Part shown: positions 7,924 through 16,304 of the stretch, one piece after another
How positions within the stretch are numbered: the first letter of the stretch is position 1
Layout: each line of letters opens with the position of its first letter
Assembly: GCF_001428745.1 (NCBI RefSeq)
Contig: NZ_LMIO01000004.1
Location: 434,001 to 498,000 of the forward strand
DNA length: 64,000 nucleotides
DNA from: Leifsonia sp. Root227
GTDB taxonomy: Bacteria; Actinomycetota; Actinomycetes; Actinomycetales; Microbacteriaceae
Direction of reading: 5' to 3'
Made by a program: the position numbers and the translations under genes
The notes under the pieces: generated by a model
Databases searched by the model: none
What the model saw: the letters and a program-made list of their open reading frames with translations, nothing else
Told to the model about the DNA's origin: nothing

Positions 7924-8906
7924 TTGGTTTCCCTCCGGGCGATGCGCCGGCCGATGACGTTGACGAGCACGGTGGCCGCGACCGTCATGATGATGAGGAT
8001 GAACGAGGTCGCGGCTCCCTCGTAGATGCTGTTGTTCACGAACGCGTCCGTGTACACGCGCATCAGCGGCACCCAGGTGGATGAGATCGCGTTCGCGAGC
8101 GGCTTGAGCGTCGTCGGCTCGTTGAAGAGCTGCAGCGCGCCGATGATCGAGAACAGGGCGACCATCGTGATCGCGGGGGCGATCAGCGGCAGCTTCACCC
8201 GGAGGGCGATCTGCAGCTCGGATGCGCCGTCCAGCTCCGCCGCCTCGAACAGGTCTTTGGGGAGGCTGCGGACGGCGGTGTACAGGATGACCATGTTGAA
8301 CCCGACCACACCCCAGACGGCCACGTTCGCCACCGAGAAGAAGATGCCCGTGCTGCCGAAGTAGTCGATCACCTGGCCGCCGATCGGGCTGGTCGCCGGA
8401 AGGTACATGAAGCCCCAGAGCAGGGAGGCGACGACGCCGGGAACCGCGTACGGAAGAAAGATCGCGAGCCGGGTGAACCCGACCAGCCTGGTCCGCTTCG
8501 CGTCGAGGCAGAGCGCGAAGACCGTGGAGAGGACGATGGTGAGCGGCACTCCGATGACCGCGACGATGAGCATCCTGCCGAGGCTCGCCCAGAACTCCGG
8601 GTCGACGAGCGTCGAGACGTAGTTGGCGAAGCCGGCGAAGACCTCCACGGTCCCTCCGCCGCCGAGCAGCCCTCCGCCCACCTTCACCTGCAGGAAGCTG
8701 AGGATCACCGCGTAGATCGCGGGGGCGATGGTGAACAGCAGCAGCAGGATGACGGCGGGTGCGACCAGGAGCACCGGCAGGAGGCTGCCGCGTTTCCGTC
8801 GCGGGCGGCGGTGCGGTTCGGCCGCTGTGCCGACCGGGGCACGGGATGCGCTCCCTCGCGTGGGCGTCGGCGGCGTCGACGCTGTGCTGTCTCCGATGAC
8901 GGCCAT
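7920..8906 (-). CDS. Sugar ABC transporter permease (MalF/type I family)
   Basis: 328 residues. A Pro/Arg-rich cytoplasmic N-terminus of about 40 residues precedes six membrane segments; the EAA loop is DLFEAAELDGASELQIALRV near residues 217-236. It pairs with the permease encoded 4 bp downstream to import a sugar delivered by the binding protein at 9020-10348. It is separated from the binding-protein gene by a 113-bp gap holding a strong hairpin (8967-9006). Confidence 0.93.
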   Translation of the reverse strand: MAVIGDSTASTPPTPTRGSASRAPVGTAAEPHRRPRRKRGSLLPVLLVAPAVILLLLFTIAPAIYAVILSFLQVKVGGGLLGGGGTVEVFAGFANYVSTLVDPEFWASLGRMLIVAVIGVPLTIVLSTVFALCLDAKRTRLVGFTRLAIFLPYAVPGVVASLLWGFMYLPATSPIGGQVIDYFGSTGIFFSVANVAVWGVVGFNMVILYTAVRSLPKDLFEAAELDGASELQIALRVKLPLIAPAITMVALFSIIGALQLFNEPTTLKPLANAISSTWVPLMRVYTDAFVNNSIYEGAATSFILIIMTVAATVLVNVIGRRIARRETK

Positions 8907-8966
8907 GTGTGAACTCCTCGGAACGGACGGTGCTGGTGCAGGCGTCGTGGTTCGGTTTCGTGGTGC

Positions 8967-9006
8967 GACGCCGGTGGCCGAGTCTCGCGCTCAGGCCACC
9001 GGCGTC
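8967..9006 (-). other. Intercistronic stem-loop between binding protein and permeases
   Basis: GACGCCGGTGGCC (8967-8979) and GGCCACCGGCGTC (8994-9006) pair perfectly over 13 bp with a 14-base loop. No T-run follows. Location between binding-protein and permease genes suggests an mRNA stabiliser or partial terminator that lets the binding protein be made in excess, as known for malE-malF. Confidence 0.65.
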
Positions 9007-9019
9007 GGTCGGGGGCGGA

Positions 9020-10348
9020 TCAGCCGGTGATCTTGAAGCCCAGCTTCTTCATGTCGGCCACGGTGTCCGTCTGCATCTTGTCGAGCGCGCCGGAGAGCTG
9101 CGTCTTGTTCTGCAGGGCGGCGGCGAACGCGTTGGAGTACGAGTCGAACGTGACGTTCGCGTTCGGACCCCAGATGTCGAAGGTGCGGACGCCCTTGGCG
9201 ACGGTCGCCATCAGCGTGTTGTAGTCCGGCTGGTTCGACATGAACGGCGGCGGGGTCTGCAGCGCGGGCAGCGACTGGTTCGGGATGCTCGCGGGGAAGA
9301 CCTGCACGTTCTTGATCAGCGAGTTGACGCCGTCCTTGGAGGAGTTCATCCACTTGACGAACTTCGCGGCCTCCGCCGGGTGCTTCGAGTTGGTGGTCAC
9401 CGCCTCGGTCTCGCCGCCCCAGATGCCGACCGTGTCGTCACCGGCGGTCCAGGCGGGAAGCGCTGCGGCCTGCCACTTGCCTGCGGTGTCCTTGGCGATC
9501 GACGGGAGCTGGTTGGGGCCCCACTGCGCACCGACCCAGCCGACGAGCGTTCCGTTGTTCATGTCGGTATTCCACTGCGCAGACCAGTTCGGCTCAGGGC
9601 TGACGAGCGCCTTGTTCACCAGGTCGCCCCAGTAGTCCGCGACTTTCTTGCTCTGCGCGTCGTTGATCGCGACGGTCCACTGGTCGCTTCCCGATGCGCT
9701 CCACCAGTTGGCGCCCGCCTGCTGCGCGAGCCCCGCGAACCATCCGGGGTCCGCCGCGGTGAAGTTGCCGATGTACTTCTTCGGGTCGGCCGCGTGGATG
9801 GCGGCGGCGTCTGCCGCGTACTCGTCCCACGTGGTGGGAGCCTTGAGGCCGAGGGAGTCGAAGATGTCCTTGCGGTAGAAGAACACCATCGGGCACACGT
9901 TCTGGGGCACGCCGTACGTCTTGCCCTCGAACTGCACCTGCGCCAGCGTCGACTTCGAGAACTCGCCGGAGAGGTCGCCGACGTACTTGTCGATCGGGAT
10001 GACGACATTGTTCGCGATCAGGGCGGGGAGCGCCTGGTACTCGACCTCTGTCACATCCGGGTTGGTGCCGGCCTTGTTGTTGGTGATGAGCTTGTTGTAG
10101 AGGGTGTATCCGGTGCCGGACGGCTTTGTCAGCTTGACCTGGATGTTCGGGTTGGCCTTGTTCCACTCGTCGACGACGGCCTGCATCCCTCCGTCCCAGT
10201 TGACGTAGTTCAGGGTGACCTTGCCGCCGGAGCTGGCGGCATCCCCAGAGCCGGAGCTCGAGCATCCGGTCAGGACCGTCGCCGCCGCGGCGAGCACGCC
10301 GACTGTGGCGCCGAGTGTCCTCAGCGTTGTCTTTCTCACTGTGTACAT
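9020..10348 (-). CDS. Extracellular sugar-binding lipoprotein of ABC transporter
   Basis: 442 residues. A signal peptide with basic start and hydrophobic core ends in the lipobox LTGC (Cys about residue 29), so the protein is lipid-anchored outside the membrane. The mature part begins with a Ser/Gly linker and shows solute-binding family 1 features such as LNYVNWDGGMQAVVDEWNKA. It captures substrate for the two permeases downstream. ATG is preceded by AAAGGAGA. It follows the aldehyde dehydrogenase by 74 bp in the same orientation. Confidence 0.93.
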   Translation of the reverse strand: MYTVRKTTLRTLGATVGVLAAAATVLTGCSSSGSGDAASSGGKVTLNYVNWDGGMQAVVDEWNKANPNIQVKLTKPSGTGYTLYNKLITNNKAGTNPDVTEVEYQALPALIANNVVIPIDKYVGDLSGEFSKSTLAQVQFEGKTYGVPQNVCPMVFFYRKDIFDSLGLKAPTTWDEYAADAAAIHAADPKKYIGNFTAADPGWFAGLAQQAGANWWSASGSDQWTVAINDAQSKKVADYWGDLVNKALVSPEPNWSAQWNTDMNNGTLVGWVGAQWGPNQLPSIAKDTAGKWQAAALPAWTAGDDTVGIWGGETEAVTTNSKHPAEAAKFVKWMNSSKDGVNSLIKNVQVFPASIPNQSLPALQTPPPFMSNQPDYNTLMATVAKGVRTFDIWGPNANVTFDSYSNAFAAALQNKTQLSGALDKMQTDTVADMKKLGFKITG

Positions 10349-10422
10349 CTCCTTTGATGGGTGGTTGCGATTGCTCGGCCGTCAGCGGTGCGCTTCGGGC
10401 GTCGGCCGGGGGTTCAGAGGCT

Positions 10423-11844
10423 TCAGCCCTCTGCCCAGGCCGGGTATGTCGTCGGCGTCGTCTGGATGCCGATCCACTGCCGGTGGGTGAAGCCGGCGAG
10501 CTGTCCCTCGCCGCCGTGCCGCGCGTAGCCGTCGTTGACGTGCACCTCGTTGCTCTTGACCTGCTCGGCGAAGGCGAGCCCCCGCATGGGGTCGCCGGTG
10601 AACACCGAGTTCATGAGCGTGCGGTGCCGGTTGACGAGGGCGAGCGCCTCGGCTTCGGTGTCGACCACGGTGATCGGCATCACCGGGCCGAAGATCTCTT
10701 CGGTGAAGACCGGCATCTCCGGGGTGACCCCGGTGAGCACGGTCGGCTGGTAGAACAGGCCGTCGAAGCTTCCGCCGATGGCGACGGTGGCCCCGGAGGC
10801 GATGGACGGCTGCACCAGCCCTTCGTGGAAGCGGCGGAGCTGGGTCTCGCTGATGATCGGTCCGAGGTCCACGTTGTCGTCGAGTCCGTTGCCGACCCGC
10901 AGCCTGCTGACGCGTTCCACGACGGCCTCGGTGAACGCATCCGCCGCGCTGCGGAGCACGATGTGGCGTCCGGCGGTGATGCAGGTCTGGCCCTGATACC
11001 AGAGGGCCGACCACACGGCGCAGCTCGCTGCCTGGGCGATGTCGGCGTCGTCGAGGACGACGAACGCATTGTCTCCGCCGAGTTCGGTGGCCACAGGCTT
11101 GAAGGAGCGCGCCGCGAAGTTGGCGATCTGGTGTCCGACCTCGAACGAACCGGTGAAGTGCACGAGGTCGAGGTCGGGATGCTCGGAGAGCGTGCGCCCG
11201 GTGGTCGGCCCGTCGCCGGGGACAACGTTGAACACGCCGTCAGGCACCCCGGCGGCCTGCGCGGCCTCCGCGAGGATCTGGCCACCGGCGAACGGGGTGA
11301 GCTCTGCCGGCTTGAGCACGACGGCGTTGCCGTATGCGAGGCCGGGCGCGAGGGCGCGCATCGCGAGGCTCATCGGGTAGTTCCAGGGGACGATGAGGCC
11401 GATGACGCCGAGCGGGACGGCGCGGGAGAGCGAGATCTTGCCGTCCTTGTACGGCGGCAGGATCGCTCCGGCGTTCTCGGTGAGCTGGGTGGCGGAGTTG
11501 TTGAGTTGCGTGATCGCCTGGCCGAGCTCCTCCTCCGCCTTCTCCGCCGTGCCGCCTGTCTCGCGGATGATCAGGGTGAGGAGCTCGTCGCGCCGCAGCT
11601 CGAGCTGGCGGGCGAAATCGCGGACGATCTCGCTGCGACGGTTGGCGTTGACCCCTGCCCAGCCCGGCTGCGCGGCCTTGGCGACGCGGACGGCGCGGTC
11701 CACCTGCGCAGCGGAGGCGTTTCCGTACGTGCCGAGCAGCGTGCTGGACGCCTTGTCGAGCACGGGCAGATCGCGGTCGCCGTCCGGCGCCTCGAAACGG
11801 CCGTCGATGAAAACCTGTGCGGTGTACTCGCGGAGCTGATGCAT
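10423..11844 (-). CDS. NAD(P)-dependent aldehyde dehydrogenase (benzaldehyde/vanillin-type)
   Basis: 473 residues from ATG 11844, chosen because GGGAGG lies just upstream and because a longer version from 11922 would overlap the preceding gene. Motifs: VPWNYPMS, catalytic Glu in TELGGDN and catalytic Cys in YQGQTCITAGR. The overall pattern (AVWSALWYQGQTC, late VHVNDG) resembles aldehyde dehydrogenases that act on aromatic or hydroxy-aldehydes rather than GabD. It sits between a hydroxyacid dehydrogenase and a sugar transporter, so the likely task is oxidation of an aldehyde produced from the imported compound. Confidence 0.87.
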   Translation of the reverse strand: MHQLREYTAQVFIDGRFEAPDGDRDLPVLDKASSTLLGTYGNASAAQVDRAVRVAKAAQPGWAGVNANRRSEIVRDFARQLELRRDELLTLIIRETGGTAEKAEEELGQAITQLNNSATQLTENAGAILPPYKDGKISLSRAVPLGVIGLIVPWNYPMSLAMRALAPGLAYGNAVVLKPAELTPFAGGQILAEAAQAAGVPDGVFNVVPGDGPTTGRTLSEHPDLDLVHFTGSFEVGHQIANFAARSFKPVATELGGDNAFVVLDDADIAQAASCAVWSALWYQGQTCITAGRHIVLRSAADAFTEAVVERVSRLRVGNGLDDNVDLGPIISETQLRRFHEGLVQPSIASGATVAIGGSFDGLFYQPTVLTGVTPEMPVFTEEIFGPVMPITVVDTEAEALALVNRHRTLMNSVFTGDPMRGLAFAEQVKSNEVHVNDGYARHGGEGQLAGFTHRQWIGIQTTPTTYPAWAEG

Positions 11845-11914
11845 GGTCGCCTCCCGGCGCGAAAACGGATGTGGTCGGGTCTCAGTCTCGGACAGGTTCT
11901 GGGGCGTGAGGGTC

Positions 11915-12988
11915 TCAGGCAACGGCGATCAGAGCTTCTTTCGTGACGGGGAACGCCGCCGGCGCGCCGGCGACGAACAGTTCGGCCTCGCGCCTGGCGC
12001 ACGCGCCGAGCCGTCGCAGCTCTGTGCCGAGTGCTCCGGCGACGTGCGGGGTGAGGACGACGCCGTCGAGCTCGCGGAGCTGGTGCCCTGACGGCAGCGG
12101 TTCCGGATCGGTGACGTCGAGGATGGCGCGGAGCCCGCGATCCCGCACGGCCGCGGCCAGCGCATCCTGATCGAGGATGGGGGCGCGAGCCGTGTTGATG
12201 ACGGTGGCGTCGTCCGGCAGAAGAGCGAGCTGCTTCGCGCCGACCATGCCGACGGTCTCCGGCAGCAGCGGGGCGTGGATGCTCACGATGCTGGACAGCG
12301 CGAACAGCTCGTTCAGCTCGACCCGCCTGGCATCGGCGAGAACAGGATCGCCTGCCGAGAGGTGCGGATCGTAGAGCAGCACCTGCAAGTCGAACGGCCG
12401 CAGCAGTTCGATCACCCTGCGCCCCACCCTGGAGGCCCCGACGATGCCGACCGTGCGCCCGAAGTTCCCGATCGACGGGTCGGGCGACTCGTCGTAAAGG
12501 GCGGGGTCGACCGCGTAGCGCCGGATGTAGTCGGGCACCCGTTTGCCGGCGAGCAGGATCATCGCGAGCGTGTACTCGGCAACGGGATACGCGTTGGCGC
12601 TCGCCGCGCTCGTCACCCGGATGCCGCGATCCCACGCCTCGTCGTCCAGGTGACCCTTGACGCTGCCCGCCGCGTGGATGACCGCCGAGAGGCGGGGCAT
12701 GGCGTTCAGTTCGGCGCGCCCGATCGGTGGGCATCCCCAGCCGGTGATGAGCACCTCGACGGAGGCGAGGGCGTCGGAGGCGGTGGTGGAGGTGGAGCCC
12801 GCGATGGGGAACGTGGTGATGGTGGGGAAAGCGGTGGCGGGCGCTTCAGCGGAGGGGGTGGCCGCTGCGGACGCCGTCTCGAAGTCGAGGATGCGGGAGA
12901 GGGTGGCGAGGTCGTCGTCCGAGAAGAGGAGCCCTGGCAGGTCGGGGCGCATGGCGAACGCGGCCACCGGCTTGTGCGGGTCAGTCAT
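11915..12988 (-). CDS. D-isomer-specific 2-hydroxyacid dehydrogenase family protein
   Basis: 357 residues. NAD-binding Rossmann motif GIVGASRVGRR near residues 177-187. The family's catalytic triad is visible as Arg in NTARAPI, Glu in DPEPL and His in TPHVAG. It interconverts a 2-hydroxy acid and the 2-keto acid. The N-terminal 60 residues include an Ala/Thr-rich stretch of low complexity. First gene of the minus-strand operon; its promoter carries two LacI-type operators, so it is probably induced by the sugar carried by the downstream transporter. Confidence 0.88.
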   Translation of the reverse strand: MTDPHKPVAAFAMRPDLPGLLFSDDDLATLSRILDFETASAAATPSAEAPATAFPTITTFPIAGSTSTTASDALASVEVLITGWGCPPIGRAELNAMPRLSAVIHAAGSVKGHLDDEAWDRGIRVTSAASANAYPVAEYTLAMILLAGKRVPDYIRRYAVDPALYDESPDPSIGNFGRTVGIVGASRVGRRVIELLRPFDLQVLLYDPHLSAGDPVLADARRVELNELFALSSIVSIHAPLLPETVGMVGAKQLALLPDDATVINTARAPILDQDALAAAVRDRGLRAILDVTDPEPLPSGHQLRELDGVVLTPHVAGALGTELRRLGACARREAELFVAGAPAAFPVTKEALIAVA

Positions 12989-13041
12989 CGTCGACTCCTC
13001 TGGATTGCGTCGTTGCTGGCGGCTTGTGACTCCGCCTGTCC

Positions 13042-13101
13042 GGATTGCGCATTCCCAGAATGCGCATTCCTTATCATGAATCCTCCCGGCCGATTCGTCA
13101 A
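13042..13101 (-). promoter_or_regulatory. Minus-strand promoter with two LacI operators
   Basis: On the minus strand -35 TTGACG (13096-13101) and -10 CATGAT (13073-13078) are 17 bp apart. Directly downstream lie two operators, AGAATGCGCATTCC (13057-13070) and GGATTGCGCATTCC (13042-13055), 15 bp apart. A repressor bound here would block initiation of the hydroxyacid dehydrogenase/ABC operon. Sites match the one before the LacI gene at 4886. Confidence 0.65.
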
Positions 13102-13133
13102 GCGCGACTTCTCACAGGTTGGCGCATCGGGTC

Positions 13134-13147
13134 GGAATGCGCTTACC
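13134..13147. promoter_or_regulatory. LacI-type operator for the ThuA gene
   Basis: GGAATGCGCTTACC is a two-mismatch relative of GGAATGCGCATTCC. It lies 28 bp before the ThuA start, overlapping the likely -10 region (TACCAT, 13144-13149), and completes a three-operator divergent control region. Confidence 0.5.
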
Positions 13148-13175
13148 ATTCGAGGACGTCGACGGAAGGAACCCC

Positions 13176-13865
13176 ATGCCACCCCACACCCTCATCCTCA
13201 GCGGCGCCGGACGATACGCCGACCCCTGGCACCCGTTCGTCGCGACCTCCTCCCGAATCGCCGACATCCTCCGCGGCGAAGGCATCGAGGTCGAGATCTC
13301 GGATGACGTGGATGCGCGCCTGGCCGCCCTGGCCGACGGTGAAGCGGGATCCGCCCCCGACCTGCTGGTCCTCAACATCGGCGATCCCGCACTCACCGAC
13401 CCCGAGCATCCACAGCCGGAAGCAGAGCGTCTCGCCCGCGCCGGGCTGCTCGCGCACCTCGCCGCCGGCCGCTCACTGCTCGCCATGCACGTCTCGTCCA
13501 CCTCGCTGCGTGGCGTGCCGGAGTGGGAGGACATCCTCGGCGGCGTGTGGGTGCGCGGGACGACGATGCACCCGGACTACTCGCGGGCGCGCATCCACGT
13601 GTATCCGGAGCGGCATCCGATCGTCGCCGGGCTGACCGACTTCGAGGTGGAGGACGAGCGGTACACCTACCTGCGGACGGCGCCCGACCTGGTTCCGCTC
13701 GCCACGCACGAGCACGACGGCGCCGAGTTCCCGCTGCTCTGGGCGCGCGACTACGGCGACGCCAGAGTCGTCTACGACGCCCTCGGCCACGACGAGGCGT
13801 CGTACGAGTCGGACACCCACCGCGCCATCGTCGCGGCGGCCGCCCGCTGGCTGCTGCGCGCGTAG
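13176..13865 (+). CDS. ThuA-like glutamine-amidotransferase-fold protein
   Basis: 229 residues from ATG 13176, which follows GGAAGGAA. An upstream ATG in frame at 13119 would read through the operator and is rejected. The sequence has the ThuA pattern: LILSGAGRYADPWHPF at the start, LLAMHVSSTSLRG near the nucleophile-elbow position (with no catalytic Cys there) and a C-terminal VVYDALGHDEASY. ThuA proteins take part in trehalose and other disaccharide breakdown through keto-sugars. Divergent from the transporter operon and under a matching operator, it probably belongs to the same regulon. Confidence 0.85.
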   Translation: MPPHTLILSGAGRYADPWHPFVATSSRIADILRGEGIEVEISDDVDARLAALADGEAGSAPDLLVLNIGDPALTDPEHPQPEAERLARAGLLAHLAAGRSLLAMHVSSTSLRGVPEWEDILGGVWVRGTTMHPDYSRARIHVYPERHPIVAGLTDFEVEDERYTYLRTAPDLVPLATHEHDGAEFPLLWARDYGDARVVYDALGHDEASYESDTHRAIVAAAARWLLRA

Positions 13866-13910
13866 TCGCGGTTAGCACCCGCCGCACCCGCACCCATCCG
13901 TTGCGGGCGT

Positions 13911-13953
13911 TTGACGAGACAGCCGCGTTCGCCTAGTCTGGTAAGCGCTTTCC
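13911..13953 (+). promoter_or_regulatory. Strong promoter with LacI-type operator before DUF993 operon
   Basis: -35 TTGACG (13911-13916) and -10 TAGTCT (13934-13939) with the ideal 17-bp spacer. Immediately after comes GGTAAGCGCTTTCC (13940-13953), a palindrome with the LacI/GalR-family core AAGCGCTT. The geometry is that of a classic repressed promoter. The start codon is 39 bp further on. Confidence 0.7.
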
Positions 13954-13992
13954 CAACGACAGCAACACCACCACCGCACCGAAGGAGTTCCC

Positions 13993-15144
13993 GTGTCAAC
14001 GTCGACCATCGGCATCATCATGAACGGCGTATCCGGCCGCATGGGCTACCGGCAGCACCTGCTGCGCAGCATCCTCGCCATCCGCGAGCAGGGCGGCGTG
14101 CTGCTCTCCGACGGCAGCAGGGTGCAGGTCGAGCCCATCCTGGTCGGCCGCAGTGAGGCCAAGCTGGCAGAGCTCGCCGCCAAGCACGGCATCGAGAACT
14201 TCACCACCGATCTGGATGCGGCGCTAGCCGACGACCGCTGGCAGATCTACTCCGACTTCCTCGTCACTCAGGCCCGCGCATCCGCCATCAAGAAGGCCAT
14301 CGCGGCAGGCAAGGCCATCTACACGGAGAAGCCCACCGCCGACTCGTTCGAGGAGGCGCTGGAGCTCGCGCGTCTCGCCCGGGAAGCCGGCGTCAAGAAC
14401 GGCGTCGTGCACGACAAGCTCTACCTGCCAGGCCTGCGCAAGCTCAAGCGGCTGATCGACTCCGGCTTCTTCGGCCGCATCCTGTCGGTGCGCGGCGAGT
14501 TCGGCTACTGGGTGTTCGAGGGCGACTGGCAGGCAGCGCAGCGCCCGAGCTGGAACTACCGGGCCGAGGACGGCGGCGGCATCGTCGTCGACATGTTCCC
14601 GCATTGGTCGTATGTGCTGGAGAACCTGTTCGGCACGGTCAGGTCGGTCTACGCCCACGCCGTCACCGAGATCCCGACCAGAGTCGATGAGAAGGGCGAG
14701 CCGTACGCCGCCACCGCCGACGACGCCGCGTACGCGATCTTCGAGCTGGAGGGCGGCATCACCGCGCAGCTCAACTCCTCCTGGACCACCCGCGTCAACC
14801 GGGACGAGCTGGTCGAGTTCCAGGTGGACGGCACCCTCGGCAGCGCGGTCGTCGGCCTGTTCGGCTGCAAGATCCAGCCGCGTAACGCCACCCCCAAGCC
14901 GGTCTGGAACCCGGACCTGGCCGACGAGCACGACTACGACACCGACTGGATCGAGTCGCCGGCGAACGACGTGTTCGAGAACGGCTTCAAGACGCAGTGG
15001 GAGGAGTTCATCCGCCACGTGGTCGAGGACGCGCCGAACGCCTACGACTTCCTGGCCGGAGCGCGCGGCGTGCAGCTCGCAGAGCAGGGCCTGATCTCGT
15101 CACGCGAGGGCCGCCGCATCGACCTGCCGGAGGTCAGCCTCTGA
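13993..15144 (+). CDS. Gfo/Idh/MocA family oxidoreductase
   Basis: 383 residues. N-terminal nucleotide-binding loop GVSGRMG (residues 12-18), EKP motif in YTEKPT near residue 116, and family C-terminal domain. GVSGRMG is less common than the usual GxGxxG and recalls dihydrodipicolinate reductase. The ribosome site is AAGGAG. It heads an operon of four genes, with the stop overlapping the next start (TGATG). Members of this family often oxidise a sugar or glycoside hydroxyl to a ketone; the following aldolase-like and isomerase-like proteins would then act on the keto-sugar (inference). Confidence 0.88.
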   Translation: MSTSTIGIIMNGVSGRMGYRQHLLRSILAIREQGGVLLSDGSRVQVEPILVGRSEAKLAELAAKHGIENFTTDLDAALADDRWQIYSDFLVTQARASAIKKAIAAGKAIYTEKPTADSFEEALELARLAREAGVKNGVVHDKLYLPGLRKLKRLIDSGFFGRILSVRGEFGYWVFEGDWQAAQRPSWNYRAEDGGGIVVDMFPHWSYVLENLFGTVRSVYAHAVTEIPTRVDEKGEPYAATADDAAYAIFELEGGITAQLNSSWTTRVNRDELVEFQVDGTLGSAVVGLFGCKIQPRNATPKPVWNPDLADEHDYDTDWIESPANDVFENGFKTQWEEFIRHVVEDAPNAYDFLAGARGVQLAEQGLISSREGRRIDLPEVSL

Positions 15145-16304
15145 TGGGCGACCTCGTCCTCCTCTCCGCAGACGGCAGCACGAGCACCCTCGACCTGCAG
15201 GCCGCCCCCGCGTACGCCAAGCCCGCCGCGCCGCTCGCCTCTCGCGTCGCGTACGCCGCGGCTCACGTCGTGCCGAAGCCGTGGGCGGACAACGTGCCAG
15301 GCTCCCCCGCCGACATCGACTGGGATGCGACGCTCGCCTTCCGCCACCACGTCTGGTCCTGGGGCCTCGGCGTGGCGGACGCGATGGACACCGCTCAGCG
15401 CAACATGGGCCTGGATGCGCGCGCCACTCGCGACCTCATCTCCCGCAGTGCCGCAGAGGCGCGAACGGTCGGTGGCGCGATCGTGGTCGGCGTCAATACC
15501 GACCACGTCGACGACGAGGTCATCTCCCTCGATGCCGTGATCGACGCGTACGTCGAGCAGCTTCACTTCACCGAGGACGCGGGGGCAGGGGTCGTGCTGA
15601 TGGCCAGCCGCCACCTCGCCCGCGCCGCGACCTCGGCGGCAGACTACGAGCGGGTGTACCGCGCGGTGCTGGCCGCCGCATCCACCCCCGTCGTGCTGCA
15701 CTGGCTGGGCGCCGCGTTCGACCCGGCCCTCGCGGCGTACTTCGGCTCGACGGACTCCGCAGAGGCCAGCGAGACGGTGCTGCGGATCATCGACGACAAC
15801 GCCGACAGGGTCAGCGGCATCAAGATGAGCCTGCTGGATGCGGACGCCGAGGTCGCCCTCCGGTCCCGCCTCCCAGAGACGGCCAGGATGTTCACGGGAG
15901 ACGACTTCAACTACGTCGGCCTCATCGAGGGCGACGGCGACGCCCACTCGGATGCGCTGCTCGGCGCGTTCGCGGCCGTCGCGCCGAGCGCGTCCGCGGC
16001 CATCCAGGCGCTCGACGCCGGGGACGTCGCCCGCTACCGTGCGGTCCTCGGCCCCACCGAGGAGCTGTCGCGCCAGGTGTTCGCCGCTCCGACCTTCTAC
16101 TACAAGACGGGCGTGGCCTTCCTCTCCTGGCTGAACGGCCACCAGCCGTCGTTCACGATGATCGGCGGCCTGCACGCCGCCCGCAGTCTGCCCCACCTGT
16201 CGGAGATCGTGCGCCTGGCGAACGCCTCCGGTGCCCTCGAGCGCCCCGAGCTGGCCGCCGACCGCTGGCACGGACTCCTCCGACTGAACGGATTCACCGC
16301 ATGA
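15144..16304 (+). CDS. DUF993 family, dihydrodipicolinate-synthase-like protein
   Basis: 386 residues from ATG 15144, overlapping the previous stop by one base. It resembles the DUF993 family, described as distant TIM-barrel relatives of class I aldolases (DapA/NAL). Lys in GIKMSLLDAD (near residue 225) is a candidate Schiff-base residue. Other conserved-looking segments are HHVWSWGLGVADAMDTAQRN and TGDDFNYVGLIEGDG. No reaction is established for the family. Its constant partner genes here, an oxidoreductase and a TIM-barrel isomerase, suggest cleavage or dehydration of an oxidised sugar. Confidence 0.82.
   Translation: MGDLVLLSADGSTSTLDLQAAPAYAKPAAPLASRVAYAAAHVVPKPWADNVPGSPADIDWDATLAFRHHVWSWGLGVADAMDTAQRNMGLDARATRDLISRSAAEARTVGGAIVVGVNTDHVDDEVISLDAVIDAYVEQLHFTEDAGAGVVLMASRHLARAATSAADYERVYRAVLAAASTPVVLHWLGAAFDPALAAYFGSTDSAEASETVLRIIDDNADRVSGIKMSLLDADAEVALRSRLPETARMFTGDDFNYVGLIEGDGDAHSDALLGAFAAVAPSASAAIQALDAGDVARYRAVLGPTEELSRQVFAAPTFYYKTGVAFLSWLNGHQPSFTMIGGLHAARSLPHLSEIVRLANASGALERPELAADRWHGLLRLNGFTA

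Noticed and set aside
8909..11946. Long plus-strand frames opposite the ABC/dehydrogenase operon
   Set aside because: Shadows of the minus-strand binding-protein and dehydrogenase genes, which have clear motifs.
13866..13910. Small RNA or tRNA in the gap before the DUF993 operon
   Set aside because: No cloverleaf or terminator; the gap is fully explained by the promoter that follows.
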